This document shows positions 1-10,148 of a DNA stretch of 64,000 nucleotides, in pieces. The notes under the pieces were generated by a model. The model was not told the DNA's origin. It ran no database searches and saw only the letters and a program-made list of their open reading frames with translations. Made by a program: the position numbers and the translations under genes. This stretch comes from an uncultured Bacteroidales bacterium (lineage in GTDB: Bacteria > Bacteroidota > Bacteroidia > Bacteroidales > FEN-979). Position 1 is the stretch's first letter; each line of letters opens with the position of its first letter. Where the stretch lies: contig CAIKNA010000285.1 of the NCBI GenBank assembly GCA_903828645.1, positions 1-64,000 on the forward strand, read 5' to 3'.

Positions 1-152
1 GAAAGCACCATCGCGTTCGGTTCCACGATTTCAGCCCCGATGGCCTCCTTCATCCAGATGTTAAACTGTGCCATGGGGCCATCTGATACATTTTTTTCAT
101 CAAGCGTCGAAAAATTGTATTCCCTGCGCAAACCGGAGAGTTCGTTTGTCAT
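1..152 (-). CDS. pdxH: Pyridoxamine 5'-phosphate oxidase, N-terminal part (runs off window)
   Basis: Manual reverse-strand translation MTNELSGLRREYNFSTLDEKNVSDGPMAQFNIWMKEAIGAEIVEPNAMVLS resembles the PdxH N-terminus. Confidence 0.75.
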   Translation of the reverse strand, partial: MTNELSGLRREYNFSTLDEKNVSDGPMAQFNIWMKEAIGAEIVEPNAMVL

Positions 153-235
153 TTTTACACCATAAAATTTATGTATACCTGATAGGTTAAACTCAATAAA
201 TATTACCTTTACAAAATAATTTTAATCCCTCGGAT

Positions 236-727
236 ATGTCAAGCAAAGTTACGAAAGCCGAACTCTCGGAGTTCAAAAAAAACAAAGATGCAGTGAAGGA
301 ATTTTCAAACGGGGAAATTACGGTGTTCTGGAAGGCTGAGTTGTGCATCCACTCTGCAAATTGCCTGATCGGGCTGCCCGAAGTATTCAATTCCAAGAAA
401 AAACCATGGGTTAATGTGCATGCCTCCAACAGCAAAGAGATCATGAAGATCGTCGACACATGCCCATCGCGTGCTCTTACATACCTGAAAAGCAATAAGT
501 TCGTTACATCAAAACCACGTGCCACCGCCAAAATGAAATCAAAGTTTGCGCGTGTTCAGATCCTGAAAAACGGCCCTGCGCTGATCACCGGCAACTTCAT
601 CGTCCGTGACGCAAAAAAGAAGAAGATCAAGATCGAAGGAGAGGTCGCAGCAATCTGCCGTTGCGGGGGCAGCAAGAAAAAACCGTTCTGCGACGGCAGT
701 CACCTGAGGATCGGGTTTACCGACTAA
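236..727 (+). CDS. Divergent 4Fe-4S mono-cluster domain (Fer4_19-like) fused to CDGSH iron-sulfur domain
   Basis: N-terminal WKAELCIHSANCLIGLPEVF...CPSRAL and C-terminal CRCGGSKKKPFCDGSH motif. Confidence 0.85.
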   Translation: MSSKVTKAELSEFKKNKDAVKEFSNGEITVFWKAELCIHSANCLIGLPEVFNSKKKPWVNVHASNSKEIMKIVDTCPSRALTYLKSNKFVTSKPRATAKMKSKFARVQILKNGPALITGNFIVRDAKKKKIKIEGEVAAICRCGGSKKKPFCDGSHLRIGFTD

Positions 728-869
728 ACAATTGACGATTGACGATTGACGAATTCAGATATAGTTTGCAGATCGTGATTATCCAAATCAAATAAAGATC
801 AGATTGCCATTGTTCCTTTAACAGGAACAGGTACCCTTCCTTTTCATTGCGTCATTAAAAATTAACATT

Positions 870-1997
870 ATGGTTATTGGAATTTTAAAAGAAGAGGGTC
901 CTGAAAAGCGGGTTGCCCTGCTTCCAGAATCCGTTGCAACCCTTGCCAAAATGATGGTTACCGTCATCGTGGAAAAAGATGCGGGCATGGCTGCCTATGC
1001 ATCCGATAAAGATTATGAAGCCGCAGGGGCGAAGATCATGTCAAAGACAGAGATTATCAGCCAGGCTGAATTGCTCATCAAGGTGAATCCTCCGACGGAG
1101 GCGGAACTTAAAGAGATGCGGGCGAATACCGTTTTGCTGGCGGTTCTGAATCCCTTTTTCAACACGGAACAGATCAGTAGGCTGGCAGCCGCGAATATCA
1201 CTGCCTTCAGCCTTGACGTCATTCCACGTACCAGCCGTGCACAGTCGATGGACATCCTTTCGTCGATGGCTACGGTTGCAGGGTATAAAGCAGTGCTTAC
1301 CGCTGCCAATTCACTGCCGAAATTCTTCCCGATGTTTATGACGGCAGCGGGCACCATCACACCTGCCAAGGTATTGATCCTGGGGGCGGGCGTTGCCGGG
1401 TTACAGGCCATCGCCACTTCGAGAAAACTAGGCGCCGTGGTCGAGGTGTTCGACGTCAGGGCGGCCGTCAAGGAGGAGGTGACCGGCCTCGGCGGGAAAT
1501 TCATCGAAGTGGAAGGTGCCATTGATGACAAGGCTGCCGGCGGGTATGCCGTTGAACAGACCGATGAATTCAAGAAGAAACAGGCCGCCATGGTTCACGA
1601 CCACGCCGTTAAATCGGATGTGGTGATCTGTACCGCACAGATCCCCGGGAAAAAGGCGCCGCTCCTGCTGAGAAAAGAGACGGTGAATGCCATGAAACCC
1701 GGAGCCGTGATCATCGACCTGGCTGCCTCGACAGGCGGCAACTGCGAAGTGACCCGCGACGGGGAGACCATTATTCTCGGAGGAGTGAAGATCATCGGGA
1801 ACTCTAATTTCCCGGTCGATATGCCTTCCGATGCAAGCAAAATGTTCGGCAAGAATGTCATCAACTTCCTGAAACTGATGATCAGCGCCAAGGGAGAATT
1901 CAACCTCAACTGGGATGATGATCTCGTCAGGGGGACCTGCGTGACCCGAAACGGGGAGATCGCAAATGAACGGGTAAAAGCAATGATAACAACATAA
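870..1997 (+). CDS. pntAA: NAD(P) transhydrogenase subunit alpha part 1
   Basis: MVIGILKEEGPEKRVALLPESV; GAGVAGLQAIATSRKLGAVVEVFDVR; operon with PntAB/PntB. Confidence 0.93.
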   Translation: MVIGILKEEGPEKRVALLPESVATLAKMMVTVIVEKDAGMAAYASDKDYEAAGAKIMSKTEIISQAELLIKVNPPTEAELKEMRANTVLLAVLNPFFNTEQISRLAAANITAFSLDVIPRTSRAQSMDILSSMATVAGYKAVLTAANSLPKFFPMFMTAAGTITPAKVLILGAGVAGLQAIATSRKLGAVVEVFDVRAAVKEEVTGLGGKFIEVEGAIDDKAAGGYAVEQTDEFKKKQAAMVHDHAVKSDVVICTAQIPGKKAPLLLRKETVNAMKPGAVIIDLAASTGGNCEVTRDGETIILGGVKIIGNSNFPVDMPSDASKMFGKNVINFLKLMISAKGEFNLNWDDDLVRGTCVTRNGEIANERVKAMITT

Positions 1998-2008
1998 ACA
2001 TACTGATT

Positions 2009-2317
2009 ATGAATGAAATGTTAAAATTTTTCTTCGAATACCGGGAAGCGATCTTCATCATCATTTTATCCATTTTCCTTGGGATAGAGGTGATTTCGCA
2101 TGTTCCTTCGGTATTGCACACCCCCCTGATGTCGGGGGCAAACGCCATTCACGGTGTGGTGATCATCGGGGCGATCATCGTGATGGGACATGCAACCAAC
2201 CTGCTCTCCATGATCCTCGGATTTGTCGCGGTGGTGCTCGGAACCCTGAATGTTGTGGGCGGTTTCGTGGTCACCGACCGGATGCTGGAAATGTTCAAGA
2301 AAAAGAAAAAACAATAA
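2009..2317 (+). CDS. pntAB: NAD(P) transhydrogenase subunit alpha part 2 (membrane)
   Basis: Small membrane protein EVISHVPSVLHTPLMSGANAIHGVV. Confidence 0.92.
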   Translation: MNEMLKFFFEYREAIFIIILSIFLGIEVISHVPSVLHTPLMSGANAIHGVVIIGAIIVMGHATNLLSMILGFVAVVLGTLNVVGGFVVTDRMLEMFKKKKKQ

Positions 2318-2326
2318 CGGGGCATT

Positions 2327-3799
2327 ATGGAAACGATACAAACTATTACAAAAACCTTCGATTTTACAGGTTATCTATCGATCCTGGAATTGTCGTACAT
2401 CCTGGCTTCGGTACTCTTCATCCTGGGACTGAAAAAACTAAGTCATCCCGACACGGCGCGCAGCGGGAATCTTTGGGCCGCCGGCGGCATGGTTCTCGCC
2501 ATCCTCTGCACCATCCTGCTCCACAAATCGAAACTGGAGGACGGCACTTACCAGGAGATTCATAATATTCCATGGATTCTCGGGGCACTTGTCATCGGCA
2601 CGGCTGTTGGCTGGGTGGCTGCCAGGAAGGTGAAAATGACGGCAATGCCGCAGATGGTCTCGTTGTTCAACGGGATGGGCGGCGCCTGCGCAGCGCTGAT
2701 CTCCATGATGGAATTTCCAAGGATGCAGACGACACTTGCCGCGCACCAGGCAACCTCGATGTTCAGCGGCGAAGCGCTCGCCATCCTGCTGGGACTCATG
2801 ATCGGGGGCGTTTCATTCGCCGGAAGCATGATCGCCTTCGCCAAACTGGATGAACGGCTGGGCGACATTAAAAGCCCGATCCTGCGTTACATCAATCTTT
2901 CGTTCCTCTTCATCCTTTTTGGTTTTGTCATTTTCGTGATGTTTAAAACCCCGGTGGCTGGCGAAAACTGGATGATATACACCCTTGCCGGGCTGGCCCT
3001 GGTCTACGGTGTTACCTTCGTGATGCCCATCGGCGGTGCCGACATGCCTGTGGTGATCTCGCTTCTCAACTCTTTTACAGGGGTTGCGGCGGCCATGGGC
3101 GGCTTCCTGTATCACAACCAGGCAATGCTGACAGGCGGCATCCTCGTCGGTTCCTCCGGCACCATCCTGACCATCCTCATGTGCAAGGCCATGAACCGGT
3201 CGTTGCTGAATGTCATCATCGGGGCCTTTGGCGGAAATGCAGCCGCAAGCGCCCAGAGCGGCGATAAAACGGTGAAGGAGATATCCCTGAGTGATGCTGC
3301 CATCCTGCTGAGTTACTCCCAGAAGGTCTTGGTTGTTCCAGGCTACGGTCTTGCCGTTGCCCAGGCCCAGCATCTCTGTCATGAACTGGAAAACCTCCTG
3401 GCTTCGAAGGGAGTCGAACTGAAATACGGCATCCACCCGGTGGCCGGCCGCATGCCCGGACACATGAACGTGCTGCTTGCCGAAGCCGATGTCGCCTATG
3501 AAAAACTCCAGGAGATGGAAGACGCGAATAACGAGATGTCAAATACCGACGTCGTAATCGTTGTAGGCGCGAACGACGTAGTAAATCCCGCCGCCGAAGA
3601 TGATCCTTCAAGCCCCATTTACGGCATGCCCGTCATCAAGGTGTGGGAGGCGAAAAACACGATCATCATGAAACGCAGCATGGCCAAAGGATATGCTGCA
3701 ATCGAAAACAACCTTTTTTTCCTGCCCAAATCCCGCATGCTCTTTGGTGATGCCAAAGCAACCCTGCAGAAACTTGTAAGCGAAATCAAAAATCTCTGA
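2327..3799 (+). CDS. pntB: NAD(P) transhydrogenase subunit beta
   Basis: VPGYGLAVAQAQH, IHPVAGRMPGHMNVLLAEA, VVIVVGANDVVNPAA motifs. Confidence 0.95.
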   Translation: METIQTITKTFDFTGYLSILELSYILASVLFILGLKKLSHPDTARSGNLWAAGGMVLAILCTILLHKSKLEDGTYQEIHNIPWILGALVIGTAVGWVAARKVKMTAMPQMVSLFNGMGGACAALISMMEFPRMQTTLAAHQATSMFSGEALAILLGLMIGGVSFAGSMIAFAKLDERLGDIKSPILRYINLSFLFILFGFVIFVMFKTPVAGENWMIYTLAGLALVYGVTFVMPIGGADMPVVISLLNSFTGVAAAMGGFLYHNQAMLTGGILVGSSGTILTILMCKAMNRSLLNVIIGAFGGNAAASAQSGDKTVKEISLSDAAILLSYSQKVLVVPGYGLAVAQAQHLCHELENLLASKGVELKYGIHPVAGRMPGHMNVLLAEADVAYEKLQEMEDANNEMSNTDVVIVVGANDVVNPAAEDDPSSPIYGMPVIKVWEAKNTIIMKRSMAKGYAAIENNLFFLPKSRMLFGDAKATLQKLVSEIKNL

Positions 3800-3823
3800 T
3801 CCCGATTTGGTTGGGACAAAAAA

Positions 3824-3850
3824 AGAGGGCACCCTTTGGGGAGGCCCTCT
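3824..3850. terminator. Bidirectional rho-independent terminator between convergent genes
   Basis: AAAAAAAGAGGGC...GCCCTCTTTTTTT: 7-bp stem with A tract before and T tract after. Confidence 0.85.
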
Positions 3851-3869
3851 TTTTTTGTCTGCCTGAGAA

Positions 3870-4166
3870 TTATTTTTTACCTTTTTTGGCAGGTTTTTCA
3901 GCTTTGGCTGGTTTTGCAGGTTTGAATAATTTCGGGAATTTCTTCACGGAATCAGCATGTGCAATAGAGTCGGCAATCTGTTTTTCTTGTTGAACTTTTG
4001 CAATAGAATCGGCGATTCTCTGCTGCTCAGCCTGCACCATTGCTAATGAGTCGGCAACACGGATTGAGTCAGCAATTCTTTTGTCTTCGATTTCCTTTGC
4101 ATTCGGGCCACAGGAGTACATGAAAGCTACTACTCCGATAACTAATAATGTTGCAAGTTTTTTCAT
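3870..4166 (-). CDS. Small lipoprotein with repeated IADSI segments and Lys/Pro/Ala-rich tail
   Basis: Signal peptide plus lipobox-like FMYSCGPN; repeated (R/Q)IADSI units; KPAKPAKAEKPAKKGKK tail. Confidence 0.75.
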   Translation of the reverse strand: MKKLATLLVIGVVAFMYSCGPNAKEIEDKRIADSIRVADSLAMVQAEQQRIADSIAKVQQEKQIADSIAHADSVKKFPKLFKPAKPAKAEKPAKKGKK

Positions 4167-4416
4167 TGTCTATTGATTTTTTGGAATTTAATGTGCAAAG
4201 ATACTTCAATCGGCTGCTACCCTCCAAATATTTAGGCCACTATTTTTAACATTTTTTAACATTTGACATAATGCCCTGAATGTCAACATGAAAATAATTC
4301 ATACATTTTATAAGTTTAACACCGTGTTTCCCCATTTTCAACTTCTTTACATTCCGGCCGGCGCTGACCGCTAAAAGGAAATCTGAAGCCGCGTGACCGG
4401 CGCAGAGGGAATTGCG

Positions 4417-4424
4417 TATCTTTG
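4417..4424 (+). promoter_or_regulatory. Bacteroidota -7 box TATCTTTG for rarA
   Basis: Matches TAnnTTTG; box ends 4 nt before ATG at 4429. Confidence 0.7.
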
Positions 4425-4428
4425 TTAC

Positions 4429-5697
4429 ATGTTAGTACCATTGGCAGAGCAACTGAGGCCCGATTCGCTGGAAAACTACCTGGGTCAGGAACACCTGATC
4501 GGTAAGGGAGCCATCCTTCAGCGCGCCATTGAATCGGGCAACGTGCCATCGATGATCCTCTGGGGTTCGCCGGGCATCGGTAAAACCACGCTGGCCTACA
4601 TCATTTCGAAACAATTAAACCGAACCTTCTACACCCTGAGCGCCGTCAGTTCGGGGGTTAAGGAGGTGCGCGAAGTGATAGCCAGGGCGCAGGAGGCGAG
4701 CGACAGCCCCTTCCTGTTCATCGACGAGATCCACCGTTTCAGCAAATCGCAGCAGGACGCGCTGCTGGGTGCGGTTGAGAAAGGTGTTGTGACCTTCATC
4801 GGCGCGACGACCGAAAATCCATCCTTCGAGGTCATCTCCCCGCTCCTGTCGCGTTGCCAGGTTTATATCCTCAAGCCCCTCGAAGAACACCACCTCCTAA
4901 AACTGCTGGAGCAGGGCCGATCGCACCTTGAAAACACTTTAAAAATCAACATTGAGGTTCCTGAGCCGGAGGCAATCCTGCGCATTTCGGGAGGAGATGC
5001 CCGGAAACTCCTCAACGCACTGGAGCTGATCGTTACGACCGAGATGAAACAGTCACTCCCTGTGCGTATCACCAATGAGAAGACCATTCAGATCATCCAG
5101 CAGAACCTGGCCATGTACGATAAAACCGGGGAGATGCATTACGACATCATTTCGGCCTTTATCAAATCGATGCGCGGGAGCGACCCGAATGCTGCCGTGT
5201 ACTGGCTGGCCAGGATGATCGAGGCCGGGGAGGATCCGAAATTCATAGCCCGGCGGATGCTGATCCTTGCTTCGGAAGACATCGGGAATGCCAACCCGAA
5301 CGCACTGCTGCTGGCAACCTCCTGTTTCCAGGCCGTGGATGTGATCGGCTATCCCGAGTGCGACCTGATCCTTTCCCAGACGGCCATCTACCTGGCATGT
5401 TCTCCAAAGAGCAATGCTTCATACCTTGCCATCAGGAATGCACAAAAGTCGTTCAGGGAGGCCGGCGACCTGCCTGTCCCACTGCATATCCGCAACGCGC
5501 CGACCAACCTGATGAAAAAGATTGGTTACGGGAAAGATTACAAGTATGCCCATGATTATGATAAAAATTTCATTGAGCAGGAGTTTCTTCCCGAGAAGAT
5601 CAAAGGCTCCAGGTTCTACGACCCCCAGGACAACCAGCGCGAGAACGAGATCAGGGCGAGGATGAAGGCGTTGTGGAAGGGGAAATACAAATATTAA
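4429..5697 (+). CDS. rarA: Replication-associated recombination protein A, AAA+ ATPase (start revised from 4393)
   Basis: [55 protein letters not shown]; the 4393 start lies upstream of the promoter box. Confidence 0.92.
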   Translation: MLVPLAEQLRPDSLENYLGQEHLIGKGAILQRAIESGNVPSMILWGSPGIGKTTLAYIISKQLNRTFYTLSAVSSGVKEVREVIARAQEASDSPFLFIDEIHRFSKSQQDALLGAVEKGVVTFIGATTENPSFEVISPLLSRCQVYILKPLEEHHLLKLLEQGRSHLENTLKINIEVPEPEAILRISGGDARKLLNALELIVTTEMKQSLPVRITNEKTIQIIQQNLAMYDKTGEMHYDIISAFIKSMRGSDPNAAVYWLARMIEAGEDPKFIARRMLILASEDIGNANPNALLLATSCFQAVDVIGYPECDLILSQTAIYLACSPKSNASYLAIRNAQKSFREAGDLPVPLHIRNAPTNLMKKIGYGKDYKYAHDYDKNFIEQEFLPEKIKGSRFYDPQDNQRENEIRARMKALWKGKYKY

Positions 5698-5817
5698 ATG
5701 GCGAAAAGGTGAAAAGGTGAAATGGCGAAAAGGTGAAAAGGTGAACAGGTGAAAAGGTTAACAGGTGAACAGGTGAACAGGTGACAAGGTGACAAGGTGA
5801 CAAGGTGGAGAGGTAAA
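5698..5817 (+). repeat. Octanucleotide tandem array (~15 copies, AAGGTGAA/CAGGTGAA/ATGGCGAA)
   Basis: Read directly; begins at the first base after the rarA TAA. Confidence 0.95.
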
Positions 5818-5843
5818 AAAGGTAAAAATGGTTTAAATGACGT

Positions 5844-5857
5844 ATTGCCTATTGCCT
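5844..5857 (+). repeat. Heptamer ATTGCCT x2
   Basis: Direct reading; same unit (reverse complement) as the array at 13826-13860. Confidence 0.6.
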
Positions 5858-5868
5858 TACTGAAGTAT

Positions 5869-5876
5869 TATCTTTG
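5869..5876 (+). promoter_or_regulatory. -7 box TATCTTTG upstream of kdsA
   Basis: TAnnTTTG match, 22 nt before ATG at 5899. Confidence 0.7.
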
Positions 5877-5898
5877 TAACAATCTAAATATCAAACAT

Positions 5899-6714
5899 AT
5901 GGATGGCATGTTTTTCAATGACCTGAGGGATCGCAGGGGTGGGAATTTTTTCCTGATCGCAGGGCCTTGTGTAGTGGAGAATGAAAAAATGCCGCTTGAG
6001 ATTGCGACCCGGATCAAACAGATCACGGACAGGCTGGACATTCCCTTTATTTTCAAGGCCTCCTACCAGAAGGCGAACCGGTCGCATCCCGATTCGTTTA
6101 CTGGGATCGGGCTTGAGAAAGCGCTGGCGCTCATCCTGGAGGTTGGCATCGAACTGGGCATCCCGGTACTCACCGACATCCACACCGAACAACAGGCAGC
6201 CATCGCGGCCGGGTTCGCGGATGTGCTGCAGATCCCTGCGTTTCTCTGCCGGCAATCGGACCTGCTGGTTGCCGCCGGGAAGACCGGAAGGGTGGTGAAC
6301 ATCAAAAAAGGGCAATTCGCTTCAGCCGAATCGATGCAGTTTGCCGTTGAAAAAATCCTGCGAACCGGCAACAACAAAATCATGCTTACCGAACGTGGCA
6401 CCACTTTTGGTTACCGCGACCTGATCGTGGATTTCAGAAACATACCCGAAATGCAGGCCATCGGCGTGCCGGTGGTGGTCGACGTGACCCATTCGCTTCA
6501 ACTTCCCAACCAGCCAAACGGTATTACGGGCGGGCGCCCGGATCTTATCGGGACCATGGCCAGCGCTGCGATTGCGGTGGGTGCCGATGGTATTTTCCTG
6601 GAAACCCATCCCGATCCGCTGAATGCAAAATCGGATGGCGCCAACATGCTGCCACTGGACCAGCTCGAAAAGCTGCTCGAAAAGCTGGTGAGGATCAGGA
6701 AAGCGGTTTATTGA
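5899..6714 (+). CDS. kdsA: 3-deoxy-8-phosphooctulonate synthase (start revised from 5797)
   Basis: FLIAGPCVVENE, FKASYQKANRS, LTERGTTFGYRDLIVDFRN, VFLETHPDP. Confidence 0.94.
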   Translation: MDGMFFNDLRDRRGGNFFLIAGPCVVENEKMPLEIATRIKQITDRLDIPFIFKASYQKANRSHPDSFTGIGLEKALALILEVGIELGIPVLTDIHTEQQAAIAAGFADVLQIPAFLCRQSDLLVAAGKTGRVVNIKKGQFASAESMQFAVEKILRTGNNKIMLTERGTTFGYRDLIVDFRNIPEMQAIGVPVVVDVTHSLQLPNQPNGITGGRPDLIGTMASAAIAVGADGIFLETHPDPLNAKSDGANMLPLDQLEKLLEKLVRIRKAVY

Positions 6715-7889
6715 ATCTTCAAGCCTTTGATACCGCCTGTTTCCTTATGGAACCGGACCTGCCACTTCCCGGCGGGCAGCCAGCTGACAACGCCAAGCTG
6801 ACTGACAAGGCACTGCGTCTCTTCCTGGACATTCTCATCGAGTTTAACGGTAACACGCGCCAGTTCAGGAATCCGATAGGAGAAACCATGAATTTTGGGC
6901 TCCTTTTCCGCCTTTGAAAGATAACTGGCTACCGTATTGGTGTTGCCGACACGCTGGATCCTGATGGTAACCACTTTGCCACCCGGTTCGTCCAGGTCGA
7001 TCAGCCCCTTTGATTTGTGGAATTTAAAGACCGGGATCTCGGTGTTGATCTGGTTGGGAACAGGAATGTACTTATAACTGAACGACATGCTTTTGTGAAC
7101 ACTCACCCCCGTGAACAACTTCATGTATTCCTTTTCCATGGTCTTCAGCTGAAGGTCCATGTATTCCAGCGTCTCCTTGTTGTAGTTGACCTCCTGCTGC
7201 CCGCTGATCAGGGTGTAGCGGTTATCCTTGATCTTCGAGATGAAGTCGGCCGCCTCTTTGGCTTTCTGTTCAGGAGATTTTTCGACGATGGTCTTTTTAA
7301 GGTACTGTCTTTCCACCGTCATGGTGTCGAGGTTGATCTTGCGGATGATGGTGTCCACTTTTTCGAAAATACTCGCATCCGCCGAATACTTGAAAAGTTC
7401 GCCGAAGGCATCCCGGTCGTTTTCCTGTGCTGCTTCAACGGTCTTCCTTACGCGCATCGGGGCCGTAAGCGAATCGTCCTTCCCTTCGATGGTTCCGAGA
7501 ATCAAGCCGGCATCGCTCAGCGAGAGCAGACCATCCTTCTCCCCTTTCGATATCTTATCGCCGAGTTCAATAAAATAATATTGCTCCGGATCGGGTTCGG
7601 GATAGGTGGTGATCGATATTTCACTGATCCTGTATTCGATTGAATTGGCACTGATCACATTTTTCAAGCCCAGGAACCGGAGGGCAAAATCGGCATAGGG
7701 TCCCCTGAAGTTTTCAACGCGGTCAATCCTGACATCAACCTTTACCACGGTTCGCGGAAGAGAATAAAAAATCCCTTCCTTTGACAGAGGTGACGCGTTG
7801 TTATCAATGTGCAGTACATTGATCTGGCCGAAAACGGTGCAGATCCCGAAGATCTGTACCGTGACCAGCAATAGGAATATCTTCTTCAT
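6708..7889 (-). CDS. DUF4831 family secreted protein
   Basis: Signal peptide; YSLPRTVVKVDVRIDRVENFRGPYADFALRFLGL typical of DUF4831. Confidence 0.75.
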   Translation of the reverse strand: MKKIFLLLVTVQIFGICTVFGQINVLHIDNNASPLSKEGIFYSLPRTVVKVDVRIDRVENFRGPYADFALRFLGLKNVISANSIEYRISEISITTYPEPDPEQYYFIELGDKISKGEKDGLLSLSDAGLILGTIEGKDDSLTAPMRVRKTVEAAQENDRDAFGELFKYSADASIFEKVDTIIRKINLDTMTVERQYLKKTIVEKSPEQKAKEAADFISKIKDNRYTLISGQQEVNYNKETLEYMDLQLKTMEKEYMKLFTGVSVHKSMSFSYKYIPVPNQINTEIPVFKFHKSKGLIDLDEPGGKVVTIRIQRVGNTNTVASYLSKAEKEPKIHGFSYRIPELARVTVKLDENVQEETQCLVSQLGVVSWLPAGKWQVRFHKETGGIKGLKIQ

Positions 7890-7897
7890 AACAGTTT

Positions 7898-10084
7898 CTA
7901 TCTTGTAAATAAAAGTTCACGGTATTTTGGCAGGGGCCACAGTTCATCATCAACGAGCAGCTCGAGCTTGTCGACATGATAGCGGATCCTGTCGAAGAAG
8001 GGAAATACCTTTTCGCAATAGGCGAAGGCCTTTTCTTCGGTTTCGCTGAGGCGGTTGGCATCTTTCCTGGCTTCGATCATCAGGTTGACATAGGTTTTGA
8101 TCTTGTCAACGTGTTCGGAAATCTCGGTGATGGTCTCCATCTGGTTCTGCGATAGTTTGCCGTAGGTCTTGAGGTCGAGCACCTGTTTGAGTCCCTTCAC
8201 ATTTTCAATCAGCGTGTTCTGGTAGCGGATGGCCACGGGGATGATATGGTTCCCGGCCAGGTCGCCCAGAACACGCGATTCGATCTGGACCTTCTTGGTA
8301 TAATTCTCCAACCTGATCTCATGACGGGCCTCAAGCTCCCGTTTTGAAAGAACATGGTTGCTTTCAAAAAGTTCCAGGGTCCTTTTGTGAACGAAGGCCT
8401 TCAGCGCCTCCGGGGTTGTCTTGAAATTTGAGAGGCCGCGCTTTGTTGCCTCCTTTACCCACTCTTCCGAGTAATTGTTACCTTCAAACCTGATCTTTTT
8501 CGACTCCTTGATGTACCGTTTGATAACCTGGAAAATGGCCTGGTCCTTTGTTTCCTTTTTCGCTATGAGGGCATCCACATCCAGTTTGAACTTCCGCAGC
8601 TGGTTGGCCACGATGAGATTCAGAACGATCATCGGCGGGGCACAGGTCTGTGCCGAACCGACCGCCCTGAATTCAAACTTGTTGCCGGTAAATGCGAAGG
8701 GCGAGGTACGGTTGCGGTCGGTATTGTCGAGCAGGATTTCCGGAATTTTCGGCAGATCCTTCAACAGTCCGTCGGTTTCGGAATTGATGAAAACATGCGA
8801 ATCGGCCTTCTCAATGGCATCCAGCATCTGGGTAAGCCTCGCGCCTATGAAGACGGAGATGATGGCAGGCGGCGCCTCGTTGGCCCCAAGGCGATGGTCG
8901 TTGCCCGGCGAAGCAATGACCGCGCGGATGAGATCGGCATGTTCATGAACTGCCTTCAGGATATTGACCAGGAAGGCCAGGAAACGAAGGTTGGATTTTG
9001 TCGTTTTCCCGGGCGATAAAAGGTTTTCGTGCGTATTGGTTGCCAGCGACCAGTTGTTGTGTTTCCCCGAGCCGTTTACGCCGCCGAAAGGTTTTTCGTG
9101 GAGGAGCACGGTAAGGTTGTGCCGTTTCGCGATTTTGTCGATGAGGTGCATCATCAGCTGGTTATGGTCAATGGAGAGGTTGACCTCTTCGAAGACCGGC
9201 GCACATTCGAACTGGTTGGGTGCAACCTCGTTGTGACGCGTTTTTACGGGGATTCCGAGCCGGTGGGCTTCGTATTCAAATTCCTGCATGAAGGCAAGCA
9301 CCCGCTGCGGGATGGTCCCGAAGTAGTGGTCCTCCAGTTGCTGATCCTTTGCCGAAGAGTGCCCGAAGAGGGTCCTGCCGGTAAGCACCAGGTCGGGACG
9401 TGCCTGGTAAAGGGCGCTGTCGACCAGGAAATACTCCTGTTCCCAGCCGAGGGTCGAAAATACCTTCGTGATATCCTTGTCAAAGTACTGGCATACATCC
9501 ACGGCCGCCTTATCGATCGTATAGATGGCTTTCAGCAAAGGCGTCTTAAAATCAAGCGCTTCGCCCGTGTAGGAAACGAACACGGTGGGAATGCACAGTG
9601 TGCGGTCGGTGATGAAAGCGGGCGAGGTGGGATCCCAGGCGGTGTAACCACGGGCTTCGAAGGTGCTTCGGATTCCCCCGCTCGGAAAACTCGAGGCATC
9701 GGGTTCCTGCTGGGTGAGTTCGCTCCCCCTGAATTTCTCGATGCCTTTGCCCCCTTCGACAGGATCGACAAATGCATCATGTTTCTCGGCAGTTGCGCCG
9801 GTAAGCGGCAGGAACCAGTGGGTGTAATGAGTGGCGCCCCTGCTGATGGCCCACGCCTTGATCCCCGCGGCAACCTGGTCGGCAATACGGCGGTCGATCT
9901 TTTCGCCCTTTTCGATTGAATTCATCACCTGCGTGTAGGCCTCTTCGGTGAGGTATTCGCGCATGGCGGCATTGTTAAAAGTTAACTCTCCAAAATATTC
10001 TGACGCTTTCTGGCCGGGATATTTCACCAGTTGCTGACTCCTGGTCATCGCCAGCTCCAGTGCCCTGAAACGCAAATTATCCAT
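7898..10084 (-). CDS. glnN: Glutamine synthetase type III
   Basis: 728 aa; ATHYTHWFLPLTG, KPFGGVNGSGKHNNWSL, RTSPFAFTGNKFEFRAVGS. Confidence 0.93.
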   Translation of the reverse strand: MDNLRFRALELAMTRSQQLVKYPGQKASEYFGELTFNNAAMREYLTEEAYTQVMNSIEKGEKIDRRIADQVAAGIKAWAISRGATHYTHWFLPLTGATAEKHDAFVDPVEGGKGIEKFRGSELTQQEPDASSFPSGGIRSTFEARGYTAWDPTSPAFITDRTLCIPTVFVSYTGEALDFKTPLLKAIYTIDKAAVDVCQYFDKDITKVFSTLGWEQEYFLVDSALYQARPDLVLTGRTLFGHSSAKDQQLEDHYFGTIPQRVLAFMQEFEYEAHRLGIPVKTRHNEVAPNQFECAPVFEEVNLSIDHNQLMMHLIDKIAKRHNLTVLLHEKPFGGVNGSGKHNNWSLATNTHENLLSPGKTTKSNLRFLAFLVNILKAVHEHADLIRAVIASPGNDHRLGANEAPPAIISVFIGARLTQMLDAIEKADSHVFINSETDGLLKDLPKIPEILLDNTDRNRTSPFAFTGNKFEFRAVGSAQTCAPPMIVLNLIVANQLRKFKLDVDALIAKKETKDQAIFQVIKRYIKESKKIRFEGNNYSEEWVKEATKRGLSNFKTTPEALKAFVHKRTLELFESNHVLSKRELEARHEIRLENYTKKVQIESRVLGDLAGNHIIPVAIRYQNTLIENVKGLKQVLDLKTYGKLSQNQMETITEISEHVDKIKTYVNLMIEARKDANRLSETEEKAFAYCEKVFPFFDRIRYHVDKLELLVDDELWPLPKYRELLFTR

Positions 10085-10148
10085 GATTGCTATGATTAAG
10101 TTAAGTAGACAATAAAAACGAACATTCCGGTTGATTGTTGCTCAAAAA

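Noticed and set aside
193-531. 112-aa minus ORF at the window start
   Set aside because: Antisense to the CDGSH protein gene; no domain.
2813-3463. 216-aa ORF antisense to pntB
   Set aside because: Shadow ORF of a clear PntB coding frame.
5797-5898. N-terminal extension of KdsA in the ORF track
   Set aside because: It starts inside the octamer array and upstream of the TATCTTTG promoter; the conserved protein begins at 5899.
9029-9919. 296-aa ORF antisense to glutamine synthetase III
   Set aside because: Shadow ORF: the opposite strand is an unambiguous GSIII, and the translation has no recognisable domain.
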